64,000 nt of DNA from assembly GCF_001570725.1 (NCBI RefSeq), contig NZ_BCNV01000001.1, positions 1,736,001 through 1,800,000 on the forward strand. The letters are read 5' to 3'. The DNA is from Paenibacillus amylolyticus. Its GTDB lineage: Bacteria; Bacillota; Bacilli; Paenibacillales; Paenibacillaceae. Below, in pieces: positions 8,623 to 17,700 of this stretch. Within the stretch, counting starts at the first letter, position 1, and the number at the start of each line of letters is the position of its first letter. Position numbers and translations under genes: made by a program. The notes beneath the pieces are model-generated. The model made no database searches, was not told where the DNA came from, and was given only the letters and a program-made list of their open reading frames with translations.

Positions 8623-10266
8623 ATGATGAAGTTGAATAAGGTATCAGGCAAAAAAGGGATTAAATTGCTCGCAACACTGCTCACAGCCGTACTTATGATT
8701 ACAGGTTGTAGTGGTGGATCGGGTGGCTCCAGTGAAGGGAACTGGGTATCCATTGAAGATCGTTATACGGTCGACCCGGAAAAGCCAACTTGGCAGTTGG
8801 ATAAAAAGGAAGAGGCTACCGACCTGACATGGTACGTCAATGCGGACTGGTGGAACACTGATTTTGGCAAGGACATTGTTACCAAGAAAATCAAAGAGGA
8901 TTTGAACATCAATATTAAATTCATCACGGGTGATGATACCAAGTTAAACACCTTTTTCGCCGGAGGAGATATGCCTGACTTGTTGACGGTGTTTGACTCG
9001 AATTCTCCAGTGGTGCAAAAAGCTGCAACCTGGGCTATGCCGCTGAATGATCTGGCGGAGAAATACGATCCTTACTTCAATAAAGTTGCGGCTGCCGATA
9101 CATTGAACTGGTTCCAATTGGCGGATGGTAAAACCTATGGTTACCCGAACTATTCCAATACACAAGAGGATTATGATAGCGGTAACATTCCTGCCAAAAC
9201 GGCATTTATCATTCGTAAAGATGTGTACGAAGCTTTGGGTAGTCCGGTCATAGGAACGCCAGAGCAATTCCAGAGTGTGATGAAACGAATTAAGCAAGAG
9301 TTCCCTGCGCTGATTCCGTTTGGATTCAACTCCATTGGTGAAGGAACAGGTTCACTAGGGGATACGTTACAAGATTTCATAGGTGTTCCGTTAGAGACCG
9401 AATCAGGAGAATTCTATGATCGCAATCTGGATGAAGATTACCTCACGTGGTTGAAAACATTGAACACCGTGTATAGAGACGGCAATATCAGTGATGACAG
9501 TTTTGCCGATGATGGAACCGCTTTTGAGGAAAAAGTGAAGTCCGGTAAATATGCGACCATGCTGCTTGACGGTACACCTCAACAAGGGGGGAACTTGCAA
9601 ATCTACATGAGTGCGAATCCAGGCAAAGAATATGTTGCTATCGATGGACCGCAGAGTACCAAAGGTAATGCACCAACATTGAATCAATCCGGAATAACCG
9701 GGTGGATGATCAATTTCATTTCCAAAGACTGTAAAGATCCGGCCAAGGCCATTCAGATATTCACATACTTGCTGAGTGAAGAAGGACAGACGCTTATGAA
9801 TTACGGGATTGAGGGGGAAACCTACCAAACCAAAGCCGACGGTAGTGTAGAACTGCTGCCAACAGTGAAAGACCTGCAACTCAATAATGCGGATCAATTC
9901 AAAAAGGATTATCGGATGGGTGAATTTATGTTCTTCGGCCATGACCGCCACAAAGCACTCAGTGCAGATGCTTTTCCGGAAGCGATTAAACAGATGCAGG
10001 AGTGGGGCAAAGGCAAGCTGAAACCACACTTCATTCTGGAGAATATTAGTCCGGATCAAGGCACACCTGAAGCCCGTGCGTTGTCGGCGATTAACACCAA
10101 GTGGAATACAACACTGGTCAGTATGGTACGTTCCAAGGATGATGCTTCGTATGACAATGCACTAGCTGTTTACAAGTCATTTCTAGGCGAAAACCGCTGG
10201 GAAGAGATTGTGAAGGTTCGCAGTGAGAAGATGAAACTGAACAAAGAGAAATTAGGCATTCAATAA
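8623..10266 (+). CDS. Extracellular sugar-binding lipoprotein of the ABC importer
   Basis: 547 residues. A lipoprotein signal ends at MITGC, with Cys29 as the lipidation site, followed by a Gly/Ser-rich linker. The size and sequence fit the large LipO/YtcQ-type binding proteins that accompany LplB/YtcP permeases. AGGAGG at 8608-8613 selects ATG 8623. It captures the oligosaccharide outside the membrane and is in one operon with the two permeases and the GH30 enzyme. Confidence 0.9.
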   Translation: MMKLNKVSGKKGIKLLATLLTAVLMITGCSGGSGGSSEGNWVSIEDRYTVDPEKPTWQLDKKEEATDLTWYVNADWWNTDFGKDIVTKKIKEDLNINIKFITGDDTKLNTFFAGGDMPDLLTVFDSNSPVVQKAATWAMPLNDLAEKYDPYFNKVAAADTLNWFQLADGKTYGYPNYSNTQEDYDSGNIPAKTAFIIRKDVYEALGSPVIGTPEQFQSVMKRIKQEFPALIPFGFNSIGEGTGSLGDTLQDFIGVPLETESGEFYDRNLDEDYLTWLKTLNTVYRDGNISDDSFADDGTAFEEKVKSGKYATMLLDGTPQQGGNLQIYMSANPGKEYVAIDGPQSTKGNAPTLNQSGITGWMINFISKDCKDPAKAIQIFTYLLSEEGQTLMNYGIEGETYQTKADGSVELLPTVKDLQLNNADQFKKDYRMGEFMFFGHDRHKALSADAFPEAIKQMQEWGKGKLKPHFILENISPDQGTPEARALSAINTKWNTTLVSMVRSKDDASYDNALAVYKSFLGENRWEEIVKVRSEKMKLNKEKLGIQ

Positions 10267-10288
10267 TAGAAATATGAAGGAGAATCCT

Positions 10289-11641
10289 ATGACTACATTC
10301 AAAATGTACAAATCGACGGGAGAGGACGAATTATTTGTCCCCGTATCCTCGGAACAATTAAAACCGCTTGCCTCCGATCTGGAGACAACGACCATTCTTC
10401 TGGATGATCAGGTAACGTATCAGGAGATGGACGGATTTGGTGCTTCTTTTACCGATTCTTCTGCCTATTTAATCAACCAAGTCTTGAATGAGGAGCAACG
10501 GGATGAGGTCATGACCCGACTATTCCATCCGGAGCAAGGGATCGGGCTGTCCGTCATCCGTAATCCGATGGGGGCTTCAGATTATGCGAGAACGGTATAC
10601 AGTTATAACGATATGCCAGAACAGCAGACAGACCCGGAATTAACCCAATTCAGCATTGCACATGATGAAGGGGACGTTATTCCTTTAACGCAAAAGGCGT
10701 TGGCATTGAATCCTGAACTGAAGCTGTTTGCTTCACCGTGGAGTGCACCCGGCTGGATGAAAACGAGTGGATCGATGATTACCGGACAGTTGAAGGTTGA
10801 ATGGTATCCTGTTTATGCCGAATATTTTGTGAAGTACATTCAAGCCTATGCAGAGCATGGATTACCGATCCATGCCATCACACCACAGAATGAGGCGCTT
10901 TATGAACCGGGGCATTATCCCGGTATGTTGATGCCTGCCGAAGCGCAAGCAGATTTTATCAAAAACCATCTCAAACCAGCCTTCGTCAAAAACGATATTT
11001 CTACCAAAATTCTCTGTTACGATCACAACTGGAATCAACCGGTCTATCCCCTGACCGTGTTGGAACAAGCGGGAGAGGAAGTGGATGGAGTGGCCTGGCA
11101 CTGGTACGGGGGCGATGCTTCTGCTCAAACGAAGGTCTATGAAGCATTTGCAGGCAAAGAAGTGCACTTCACTGAAGGCTCAGGCGGGGAGTGGATACCG
11201 CCATTTGAACAGGCCTTCTCCAATGTGATGCGAACGGGAATTCAGATTCTTCGCAATTACAGCAAGTCTTTTGTGCTGTGGAACATGGCACTGGATGAGA
11301 ACAACGGGCCTACGGTTCCGGGCTTTGGCCGCAGTACGTGCCGTGGGATCGTGCAGGTGAATCAGCAGACGAAGGAGCTTACGTATACACTCGATTATTA
11401 TGCCCTGGCTCATTTTAGTGCTTTGATCCGTCCAAAGGCTGTTCGCATTGAATCAACGTCCAGTAATGATTCGATCTTTTCTGTGGCGTTCAAAAATATA
11501 GACGGTTCCATCGCAGTAGTCCTTTTCAACGATGGAGAAGAGACGGAGAATGTGCAGACTAAGCTGCGAAATGAAGAGCTGTTATGTTTCCAAATGGAAA
11601 GCAAAAGTGCCATATCCATTTTAATTGATCCCAACCAGTAA
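10289..11641 (+). CDS. GH30 family beta-glycosidase
   Basis: 450 residues, no signal peptide, so intracellular. Family 30 features are the early DGFGASFTDSSA, the ASPWSAPGWMK segment, an acid/base Glu in TPQNEA (residue 202) and a nucleophile Glu in HFTEGSGG (residue 296), with a beta-sandwich C-terminus. GH30 includes glucosylceramidases and beta-1,6-glucanases, beta-xylosidases and fucosidases; the exact specificity is not readable. ATG 10289 has AAGGAG upstream; the ATG at 10274 lies before that site. It probably degrades the oligosaccharide imported by the adjoining transporter. Confidence 0.88.
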   Translation: MTTFKMYKSTGEDELFVPVSSEQLKPLASDLETTTILLDDQVTYQEMDGFGASFTDSSAYLINQVLNEEQRDEVMTRLFHPEQGIGLSVIRNPMGASDYARTVYSYNDMPEQQTDPELTQFSIAHDEGDVIPLTQKALALNPELKLFASPWSAPGWMKTSGSMITGQLKVEWYPVYAEYFVKYIQAYAEHGLPIHAITPQNEALYEPGHYPGMLMPAEAQADFIKNHLKPAFVKNDISTKILCYDHNWNQPVYPLTVLEQAGEEVDGVAWHWYGGDASAQTKVYEAFAGKEVHFTEGSGGEWIPPFEQAFSNVMRTGIQILRNYSKSFVLWNMALDENNGPTVPGFGRSTCRGIVQVNQQTKELTYTLDYYALAHFSALIRPKAVRIESTSSNDSIFSVAFKNIDGSIAVVLFNDGEETENVQTKLRNEELLCFQMESKSAISILIDPNQ

Positions 11642-11668
11642 AAAGAGCTGAGCATCAGGGCTTACGTC

Positions 11669-12502
11669 TTACGTTGTCAGTACCGTTGTTTGTCTCCGGT
11701 ATTCCGTAGGCGTGAGCCCTGTATGCTTTTTGAATTGCCTGGAGAAATAGTACAAATCACTGAATCCGAGATGCTCGGCGATGGCCGTTATCGTGTTCGG
11801 TGTACAGGTGAGCAGTTCCTTGGCTTTATCGATTTTTTTGCCAGTAATGTAGAGGATTGGAGGAACACCGATCTGTTGCTTGAAGAATCGAATGAAATAA
11901 TTGGGATGCATATAGGCGATCTGAGCCAGATCCTGAACCGAAATATTCTCTTCGATGTTGGAATCGATGTAAGCCAGAATGGCAGACAATTTCTCCATGA
12001 CAGGCACGTTAATAAAAGAGATCTGATCCAGATCGAGATTCATTATATAGTGGGACAATAACTCGGTCAGTTTGCTCTTGGCCATCATATGGGCATAGAC
12101 TTCATCGGATTTTGCATATGTCAGAATACTGCTGAAGATTTCCTGAATCAACTCAGGGTGATCTATCGTACAGATGTGCGGGAACTTTAGAATTTGGAAC
12201 AAATTGATACCCCCAACCTTTGCACTAAAGTGACACCAATATTTGAGAAAAGGACGATCGTTAATTGCAGAGTAGGATTGTTTGATCCCCTCTGGCATTA
12301 AGATAAGCTGATTAGGCGTAGGGTAATACTCTTCATTGCCAATCTTGAGCCAACCTTCACCCTCACATATGAAATAAAATTTGCTGTAATCCGGCGTGTA
12401 ATCCAGATCCCGCCAATCGGTGTCGCACCGATTGTAGTTGACCATAAATAATTCAACTTGCAGATTGGACAGGTAGTTCGTAAGCAAAGTTTGGTGATTC
12501 AT
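11669..12502 (-). CDS. AraC-family regulator of the fucosidase gene
   Basis: 277 residues. The N-terminal cupin-like sensor (YFICEGEGWLKI region) is followed by two helix-turn-helix motifs (ISVQDLAQIAYMHPNYFIRF and the FSDLYYFSRQFKKHTG region). ATG 12502 is chosen because GGAG sits 9 nt upstream; ATG 12517 overlaps that site. It is divergent from the alpha-L-fucosidase gene and convergent with GH30. A pair of direct repeats between the divergent genes fits an AraC activator site. Confidence 0.88.
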   Translation of the reverse strand: MNHQTLLTNYLSNLQVELFMVNYNRCDTDWRDLDYTPDYSKFYFICEGEGWLKIGNEEYYPTPNQLILMPEGIKQSYSAINDRPFLKYWCHFSAKVGGINLFQILKFPHICTIDHPELIQEIFSSILTYAKSDEVYAHMMAKSKLTELLSHYIMNLDLDQISFINVPVMEKLSAILAYIDSNIEENISVQDLAQIAYMHPNYFIRFFKQQIGVPPILYITGKKIDKAKELLTCTPNTITAIAEHLGFSDLYYFSRQFKKHTGLTPTEYRRQTTVLTT

Positions 12503-12522
12503 ATTCTTCATCTCCATACAAG

Positions 12523-12558
12523 GTTAGTATTGTCCATCTAAAAGTTAGTGTTCTGCAT
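12523..12558. promoter_or_regulatory. Direct-repeat AraC operator
   Basis: GTTAGTATTGTCCAT (12523-12537 approx.) and GTTAGTGTTCTGCAT (12544-12558) match at 12 of 15 positions and start 21 bp apart, two helical turns. The second copy abuts the -35 region of the fucosidase promoter, the usual place for an AraC activator. Confidence 0.65.
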
Positions 12559-12586
12559 GTCTATCCTTCCGCTGTAGAACTACAAT
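12558..12586 (+). promoter_or_regulatory. Likely activator-dependent fucosidase promoter
   Basis: TACAAT at 12581-12586 is a good -10 box. The sequence 17 nt upstream is a poor -35, as expected of a promoter that needs an activator bound just upstream. An inverted repeat TCCTTCCG/CGGAAGGA follows in the leader (12566-12611). Confidence 0.5.
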
Positions 12587-12624
12587 ACAAGTGCAGACGA
12601 TAACGGAAGGAATGAGAAAATAGC

Positions 12625-14082
12625 ATGGATAAAAACGAATATTTGCAACAGATCGAAGCAACGATTGCCAAGGGGAAATTCAAGGACAATTGGAGTTCAC
12701 TTAGCGCATTTCAAGTTCCTGAATGGTACCAGAAGGCGAAATTCGGCATTTTCATCCACTGGGGGCTGTACTCCGTCCCGGCTTATGATAGCGAATGGTA
12801 TTCGCGAAATATGTATATTCAAGGTTCCAAAGCTTATGAACATCACCTTGCGGTGTACGGACCTCATAAGGAGTTTGGATATAAAGACTTCATTCCGATG
12901 TTTCGTGCAGAGAAGTTCGATGCAGATGAATGGGCAACGTTATTTAAACAGGCCGGAGCCAGATATGTTATGCCTGTAGCTGAGCACCACGATGGTTTTC
13001 AGATGTACAAGAGCGATATCTCTCACTATAACACATATGAAATGGGCCCCAAACGGGATCTTCTGGGTGAGATGAAGGTTGCTTATGAGAAGCAGGGACT
13101 GACCTTATGTGTATCGTCCCACCGTGCCGAGCATTGGTTCTTCATGTCTCACGGGAAGGAATTTGAGTCAGATATTCAGGAGCCCCTGAAGCGCGGTGAT
13201 TTCTATTGGCCTGCCATGCCGGAACCGGATCATCATGATCTGTATGGTTCGCCTCCAACCGAGGAGTATCTGGAAGACTGGTTGATTCGTTGCTGTGAGC
13301 TGGTGGATCAATATCAGCCAAAGGTCTTCTATTTCGATTGGTGGATTCAAACGGTTGCATTCAAACCCTATCTTAAGAAATTCACTGCTTATTATTATAA
13401 CAAAGGCGAAGAATGGGGCGTGCCTGTAGCGATCAATTATAAACATGAGGCCTATATGTTTGGTAGCGCCGTTCCGGATGTGGAGCGGGGGCAGTTTGCT
13501 GAACTCAAGCCCTATTTTTGGCAAACCGATACGGCTGTCGCTAAAAACTCATGGTGTTACACGGAAAATAATAACTATAAATCGGCCGAGGAAATCCTTC
13601 GGGATCTCGTGGATATTGTAAGCAAAAACGGAAGCCTGCTGCTGAACATTGGACCCAAAGCAGACGGCAGCATACCGGATGAAGATCGGGACATTCTACT
13701 GACCATCGGCAAGTGGCTGGAAGTGAATGGGGAAGCGATCTATGACACGTCATTCTGGCGTACGTTTGGCGAGGGTCCAACAGAGGTGAAGGAAGGGCAA
13801 TTCACGGATGGGGATACGAAGGTATTTACGAGTGAAGATATACGGTTTACGGTAAAAGAAAGCAGTCTGTACGCGACGGTTCTTGCCTACCCGGATAACG
13901 GGGTGATTCACATTAAATCGCTGAAGGAACATTCTCACCATTTTCAAGGCGTTATTCAGGACATTCAGGTCCTTGGGTACGAGGAACAACCGAAATGGGA
14001 GAGAACAGCGGAGGCACTGACGATTACTACAACCAACGTGAAGAGTATAGCACCTGTCGTTTTCAAAATTGAATTGGATTAA
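12625..14082 (+). CDS. Alpha-L-fucosidase (GH29)
   Basis: 485 residues without a signal peptide. GH29 hallmarks are KFGIFIHWGLYSVPA, the substrate-contacting AEHHDGFQMY and the nucleophile Asp in VFYFDWW (residue 238). A C-terminal beta-sandwich follows from about residue 350. It removes alpha-L-fucose from intracellular oligosaccharides. With the adjacent GH30 enzyme and importer it suggests use of a fucose-decorated glycan. Monocistronic: promoter and terminator are both visible. Confidence 0.93.
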   Translation: MDKNEYLQQIEATIAKGKFKDNWSSLSAFQVPEWYQKAKFGIFIHWGLYSVPAYDSEWYSRNMYIQGSKAYEHHLAVYGPHKEFGYKDFIPMFRAEKFDADEWATLFKQAGARYVMPVAEHHDGFQMYKSDISHYNTYEMGPKRDLLGEMKVAYEKQGLTLCVSSHRAEHWFFMSHGKEFESDIQEPLKRGDFYWPAMPEPDHHDLYGSPPTEEYLEDWLIRCCELVDQYQPKVFYFDWWIQTVAFKPYLKKFTAYYYNKGEEWGVPVAINYKHEAYMFGSAVPDVERGQFAELKPYFWQTDTAVAKNSWCYTENNNYKSAEEILRDLVDIVSKNGSLLLNIGPKADGSIPDEDRDILLTIGKWLEVNGEAIYDTSFWRTFGEGPTEVKEGQFTDGDTKVFTSEDIRFTVKESSLYATVLAYPDNGVIHIKSLKEHSHHFQGVIQDIQVLGYEEQPKWERTAEALTITTTNVKSIAPVVFKIELD

Positions 14083-14091
14083 GAGGGAAAA

Positions 14092-14121
14092 AGAATCGGT
14101 TAAAGAGCCGGTTCTTTTTTT
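14092..14121 (+). terminator. Rho-independent terminator of the fucosidase gene
   Basis: AGAATCGG and CCGGTTCT pair fully (one G-U) around TTAAAGAG and run into seven T. Confidence 0.85.
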
Positions 14122-14259
14122 GTTTTTCAGGGTCTGTTTGGACTATTTTTTAATAGGTGTATTTGCGTGAATACGCAAAGTGTAAGGAGAAGTACAAGCG
14201 ACATGAGACATATAAAAGCATTAAATAGACTTATTTTCTATATTTTTCAATAAAAGTAC

Positions 14260-14288
14260 TTGTATATATCGAATAATGATTCTATACT
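14260..14288 (+). promoter_or_regulatory. Vegetative promoter upstream of the subtilase
   Basis: TTGTAT at 14260-14265, a 17-nt spacer and TATACT at 14283-14288. If used, the transcript leader before the subtilase start is about 435 nt. Confidence 0.5.
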
Positions 14289-14613
14289 ATACCAAGAAAA
14301 TCCAATTAAATTCCTAATTGCCTATTATATGTAATTTAAACTGTTTTCTAACTCACTCGAACCACGATCGAAATACATATTGACTACTCCTTAGCAAGCG
14401 TTCTGCTAACGCTCTAGATCACCCTTCCACATGAATGCTTATAGACATTCACTCTCGTTGCATTACTCAAACACCCACACCTTTCACTCTCATGGCTTAA
14501 TCCGAGTTGTTCCATCTCCTAAACGTCCAAGCGAAAAATCATAGAATGATCTAGTTATCTCTTCTGACTCATATTGTTCCCTAACCAGACCTGTAAAGGA
14601 GGTGAGGCTTTAT

Positions 14614-14715
14614 GTGAAAACCAGGGCGTCTATTTCGTCCGTAATAAAGATCATTTTACCGTTTTATTCTGCAGAGAAGGGCATATGTACCAGACTAAAT
14701 TACAAAACCGGGTAA
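14614..14715 (+). CDS. Possible 33-residue leader peptide, in frame with the subtilase
   Basis: GTG 14614 follows AAAGGAGGTGA (14595-14605), the best ribosome binding site in the area. The frame runs 33 codons (beginning MKTRASISSVIKIILPF, ending NYKTG) to TAA at 14713. The next in-frame start is the subtilase TTG at 14731, six codons later. An ATG at 14612 is followed at once by TGA, so initiation there would give a start-stop pair. Function unknown; translational coupling or attenuation is possible. Confidence 0.35.
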   Translation: MKTRASISSVIKIILPFYSAEKGICTRLNYKTG

Positions 14716-14730
14716 AAGGAGTGGAAAAGT

Positions 14731-17700
14731 TTGATAAAGATTAATCGGTTACGCAAGCCCATCTCCATGGGGCTCTCGCTTCTCCTTGCATTTTCGATCG
14801 TTCATCCGGTTTCAGCTGAAAACTCCCCATCATCCAAATTGGATATGAAATCTGGACTCGCCAAAGTTACGGAATCCAAAGTAAACGCCAAGTTGACCAA
14901 AGAATTTGAAGGTAGTGAATATGTTACCTATCTGGTGAAAATGAAGGAGCAGGTGGATACAGCAGCGGTCTCCAAACAGGCGTTGGAAAAGGCGACGATC
15001 GCCAAACAAACGGCCTCAGCCACGAAGCTGTCCGTTCGAAATTCCGTCGTCAGCTCTCTGCGGGAAACGGCCTCACGTACACAATATACATTGGAAAGTT
15101 ATCTGGAAAAGGAAATTGACCTGGGCAAGGTCAAAGAATATAAAAGCTATTTTATCGTCAATTCATTGGCAGTAACGAGTACCAAAGAAGTCATGGAGCA
15201 GATTGCGCTGCTGCCTGAGGTAGAGAAAGTTCTACCGAATGAGACAAGATACTTACAGAAAGCGGAAGTAAGTAAAGAAGCGGCAAATGCGGCTCCAGCC
15301 AAGGATGTTGACCAAACGCCAGCTAAAGACTCGGCAGTCGGAGTTAAAGACAAGGAACCTGCTGCGAAGGACAAGCTTGCGACAGAGAATGTGGAATGGA
15401 ACCTGGATTACATCAATGCGCCAGCCGTGTGGGATCGGGGCATTGATGGAACAGGAATTGTCGTTGCCAATCTGGACAGCGGTGTGGACTATACCCACCC
15501 GGCGCTTCGCAGCAAATGGCGGGGACTGGATGCTTCGGGCAATATCGTTGATCCCGAACTGAGCTGGTATGATCCGCATAGTAATGCTTCCCTTCCTGCG
15601 GACGAAGACGGACATGGTACACACACGATGGGTACGATGGTTGGCTCTGAAGCGGATGGCACCAACCAGATCGGGGTTGCTCCCGGTGCAAAATGGATTG
15701 GTGTACGCATATTCAATCCGGAAACAACGGATGCCATTATTCTGGATGGTGGACAGTGGTTGATCGCTCCGGTCGATGCAGAAGGCAATCTGCATCCTGA
15801 ACTTGCACCGGATGTCGTAAACAACTCGTGGGGCGGAGGCGCAGGACTGGATGAATGGTTCCGGCCTATGGTCCAAGCCTGGCGTGATGCGCAGATCTTT
15901 CCCGAGTTCTCCGCAGGTAATGTAAGACTGACGAATCCGGGTGGTCCTGGCTCTGTCGCGAACCCTGCCAATTACCCTGAAAGTTTCGCCACGGGAGCCA
16001 CAGATATTAATGGTAACCTGGCTTCCTTCTCGCTGCTGGGTCCATCTCCGTATGGTGAGATCAAGCCAGAAGTATCTGCCCCTGGGGTAAATATCCGTTC
16101 AGCAGTTCCGGGTGGTGTATATGAGGGAGGCTGGAACGGCACGTCGATGGCAGGCCCGCATACAACTGCGCTTGCCGCACTCCTGCTACAGGCCAATCAT
16201 TCCCTTACTGTGGATCAGCTGGAGCAGATCATTACAGATACAGCAACACCGAGAACGGACAGTCAATATCCGACCTCCCCTAATAACGGTTACGGTCACG
16301 GCATCATTAATGCCCTCGATGCTGTGGGTTCTGTACTCGAAGGAATCGGTACGGTATCCGGCAGAGTAGTTACTGCCGGAGATGATCTGGAAGAGCCGGT
16401 ACTGGCACATACCCCTGTCAATTCTGCCTTTACAGGCATCGATATACCATTAACCGCTCATGTGACAGATAACGTCGCGGTAGTCTCCGTCGAGGCTTTT
16501 GCCAAAACGACAGGTACCAACCAGTACGTTTATCTGCCGATGAATCGAATTGCTGGAGATAGCAAAGATGGTACGTATACAGCGACCATTCCGGCATTTC
16601 TTATTGAGCCACAAGGCGTGGAGTATTATATTCGTGTGAACGATTACGGCAACAACGGATTCGAAAGTCAGGTATACAAAGTGGCTGTGTCCAATGGTGT
16701 TCAGCCAGGATATCTTCAGGATTTTGAAGAAGATCAGCTGGGATTCACCACTGGTGGGACCGGAAGTACCTGGGTCTGGGGAGCGCCAAGCAGCGGTCCT
16801 GGAAGTGCATACTCTGGTGAGAAGGTGATTGCAACTAACCTGCAAGGGACTTATGTGGCGAATAGTAATGCATATCTGCTTGCGCCGCCAATTGATCTTA
16901 CCGAGAGTCCGGAAGGTGCATTATTATCCTTCAAGCACTGGTATGATTTGGAGAATAACATCGACTTTGGCAAGGTATACATTGCTTCCGAGGACAGCGA
17001 CTATGTGTTTGAAGAGTTGCTGAGCTTCACGGGCACTGGCGGTAACTGGAAGACACAATATGTGGACCTTCGCGAATACGCGGGACAGCAGGTATTTATC
17101 AAATTCAATCTGACCAGTGATAACTCGGTGCAAAAGGCAGGTTGGTACATTGATGATTTCGCAGTAGAAGCCTTGGATGAGATTGCGCCGGGGGCACCTG
17201 CCGGATTGTCTGCGACTGCTGATATTCTGGGCAATGTAGCCTTGAGCTGGACTGGGCCGAGCGATGAGGATCTCGAATCCTATATCGTATATCGTTCCAC
17301 AACCGCAGGTACAGGTTATGAATCCATTGGAACTGCAACAGGAACAACGTTTACAGATACGTCTACCGTGACGGATTCGACGTATTACTATACCGTTGCC
17401 GCACTTGATTATAGTGGCAATGAAAGCGACAAGTCGAATGAGGTATCCATTACAGTAGAGGTGCCTCAGGACATCTATATCGATCATTTTGACGGCAGTG
17501 ATGATAATGGCTGGACTCACTCGGGAACCAAAGATGAGTGGGAACGGGGCATTCCGGTAACGGGACCTGCCAGTGCTGTTTCTCCGCCGAATGTCTGGGC
17601 GACTGATCTGGACAATACGTACGAGAATGGCTCTAACTATTCACTCGTATCTCCGGTTATTGATTTGACGAATGTATCCGAAGGGACCCTTGCGTTTAAT

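Larger units (their letters stand above)
14122..14730 (+). other. 609-base gene-poor stretch: long leader of the subtilase gene
   Basis: It holds a perfect stem-loop TTTGCGT-GAAT-ACGCAAA at 14162-14179, a vegetative promoter at 14260-14288, a C-rich region with small hairpins (AGCGTT/AACGCT near 14395-14415, GAATG/CATTC near 14432-14452), and a short open frame behind a near-perfect ribosome binding site at 14595. No known riboswitch class was recognised. Confidence 0.5.

Noticed and set aside
14202..14252. 16-codon frame after AAGGAG in the subtilase upstream region
   Set aside because: Spacing from the ribosome binding site is about 13 nt and it lies before the likely promoter, so there is little support for translation.
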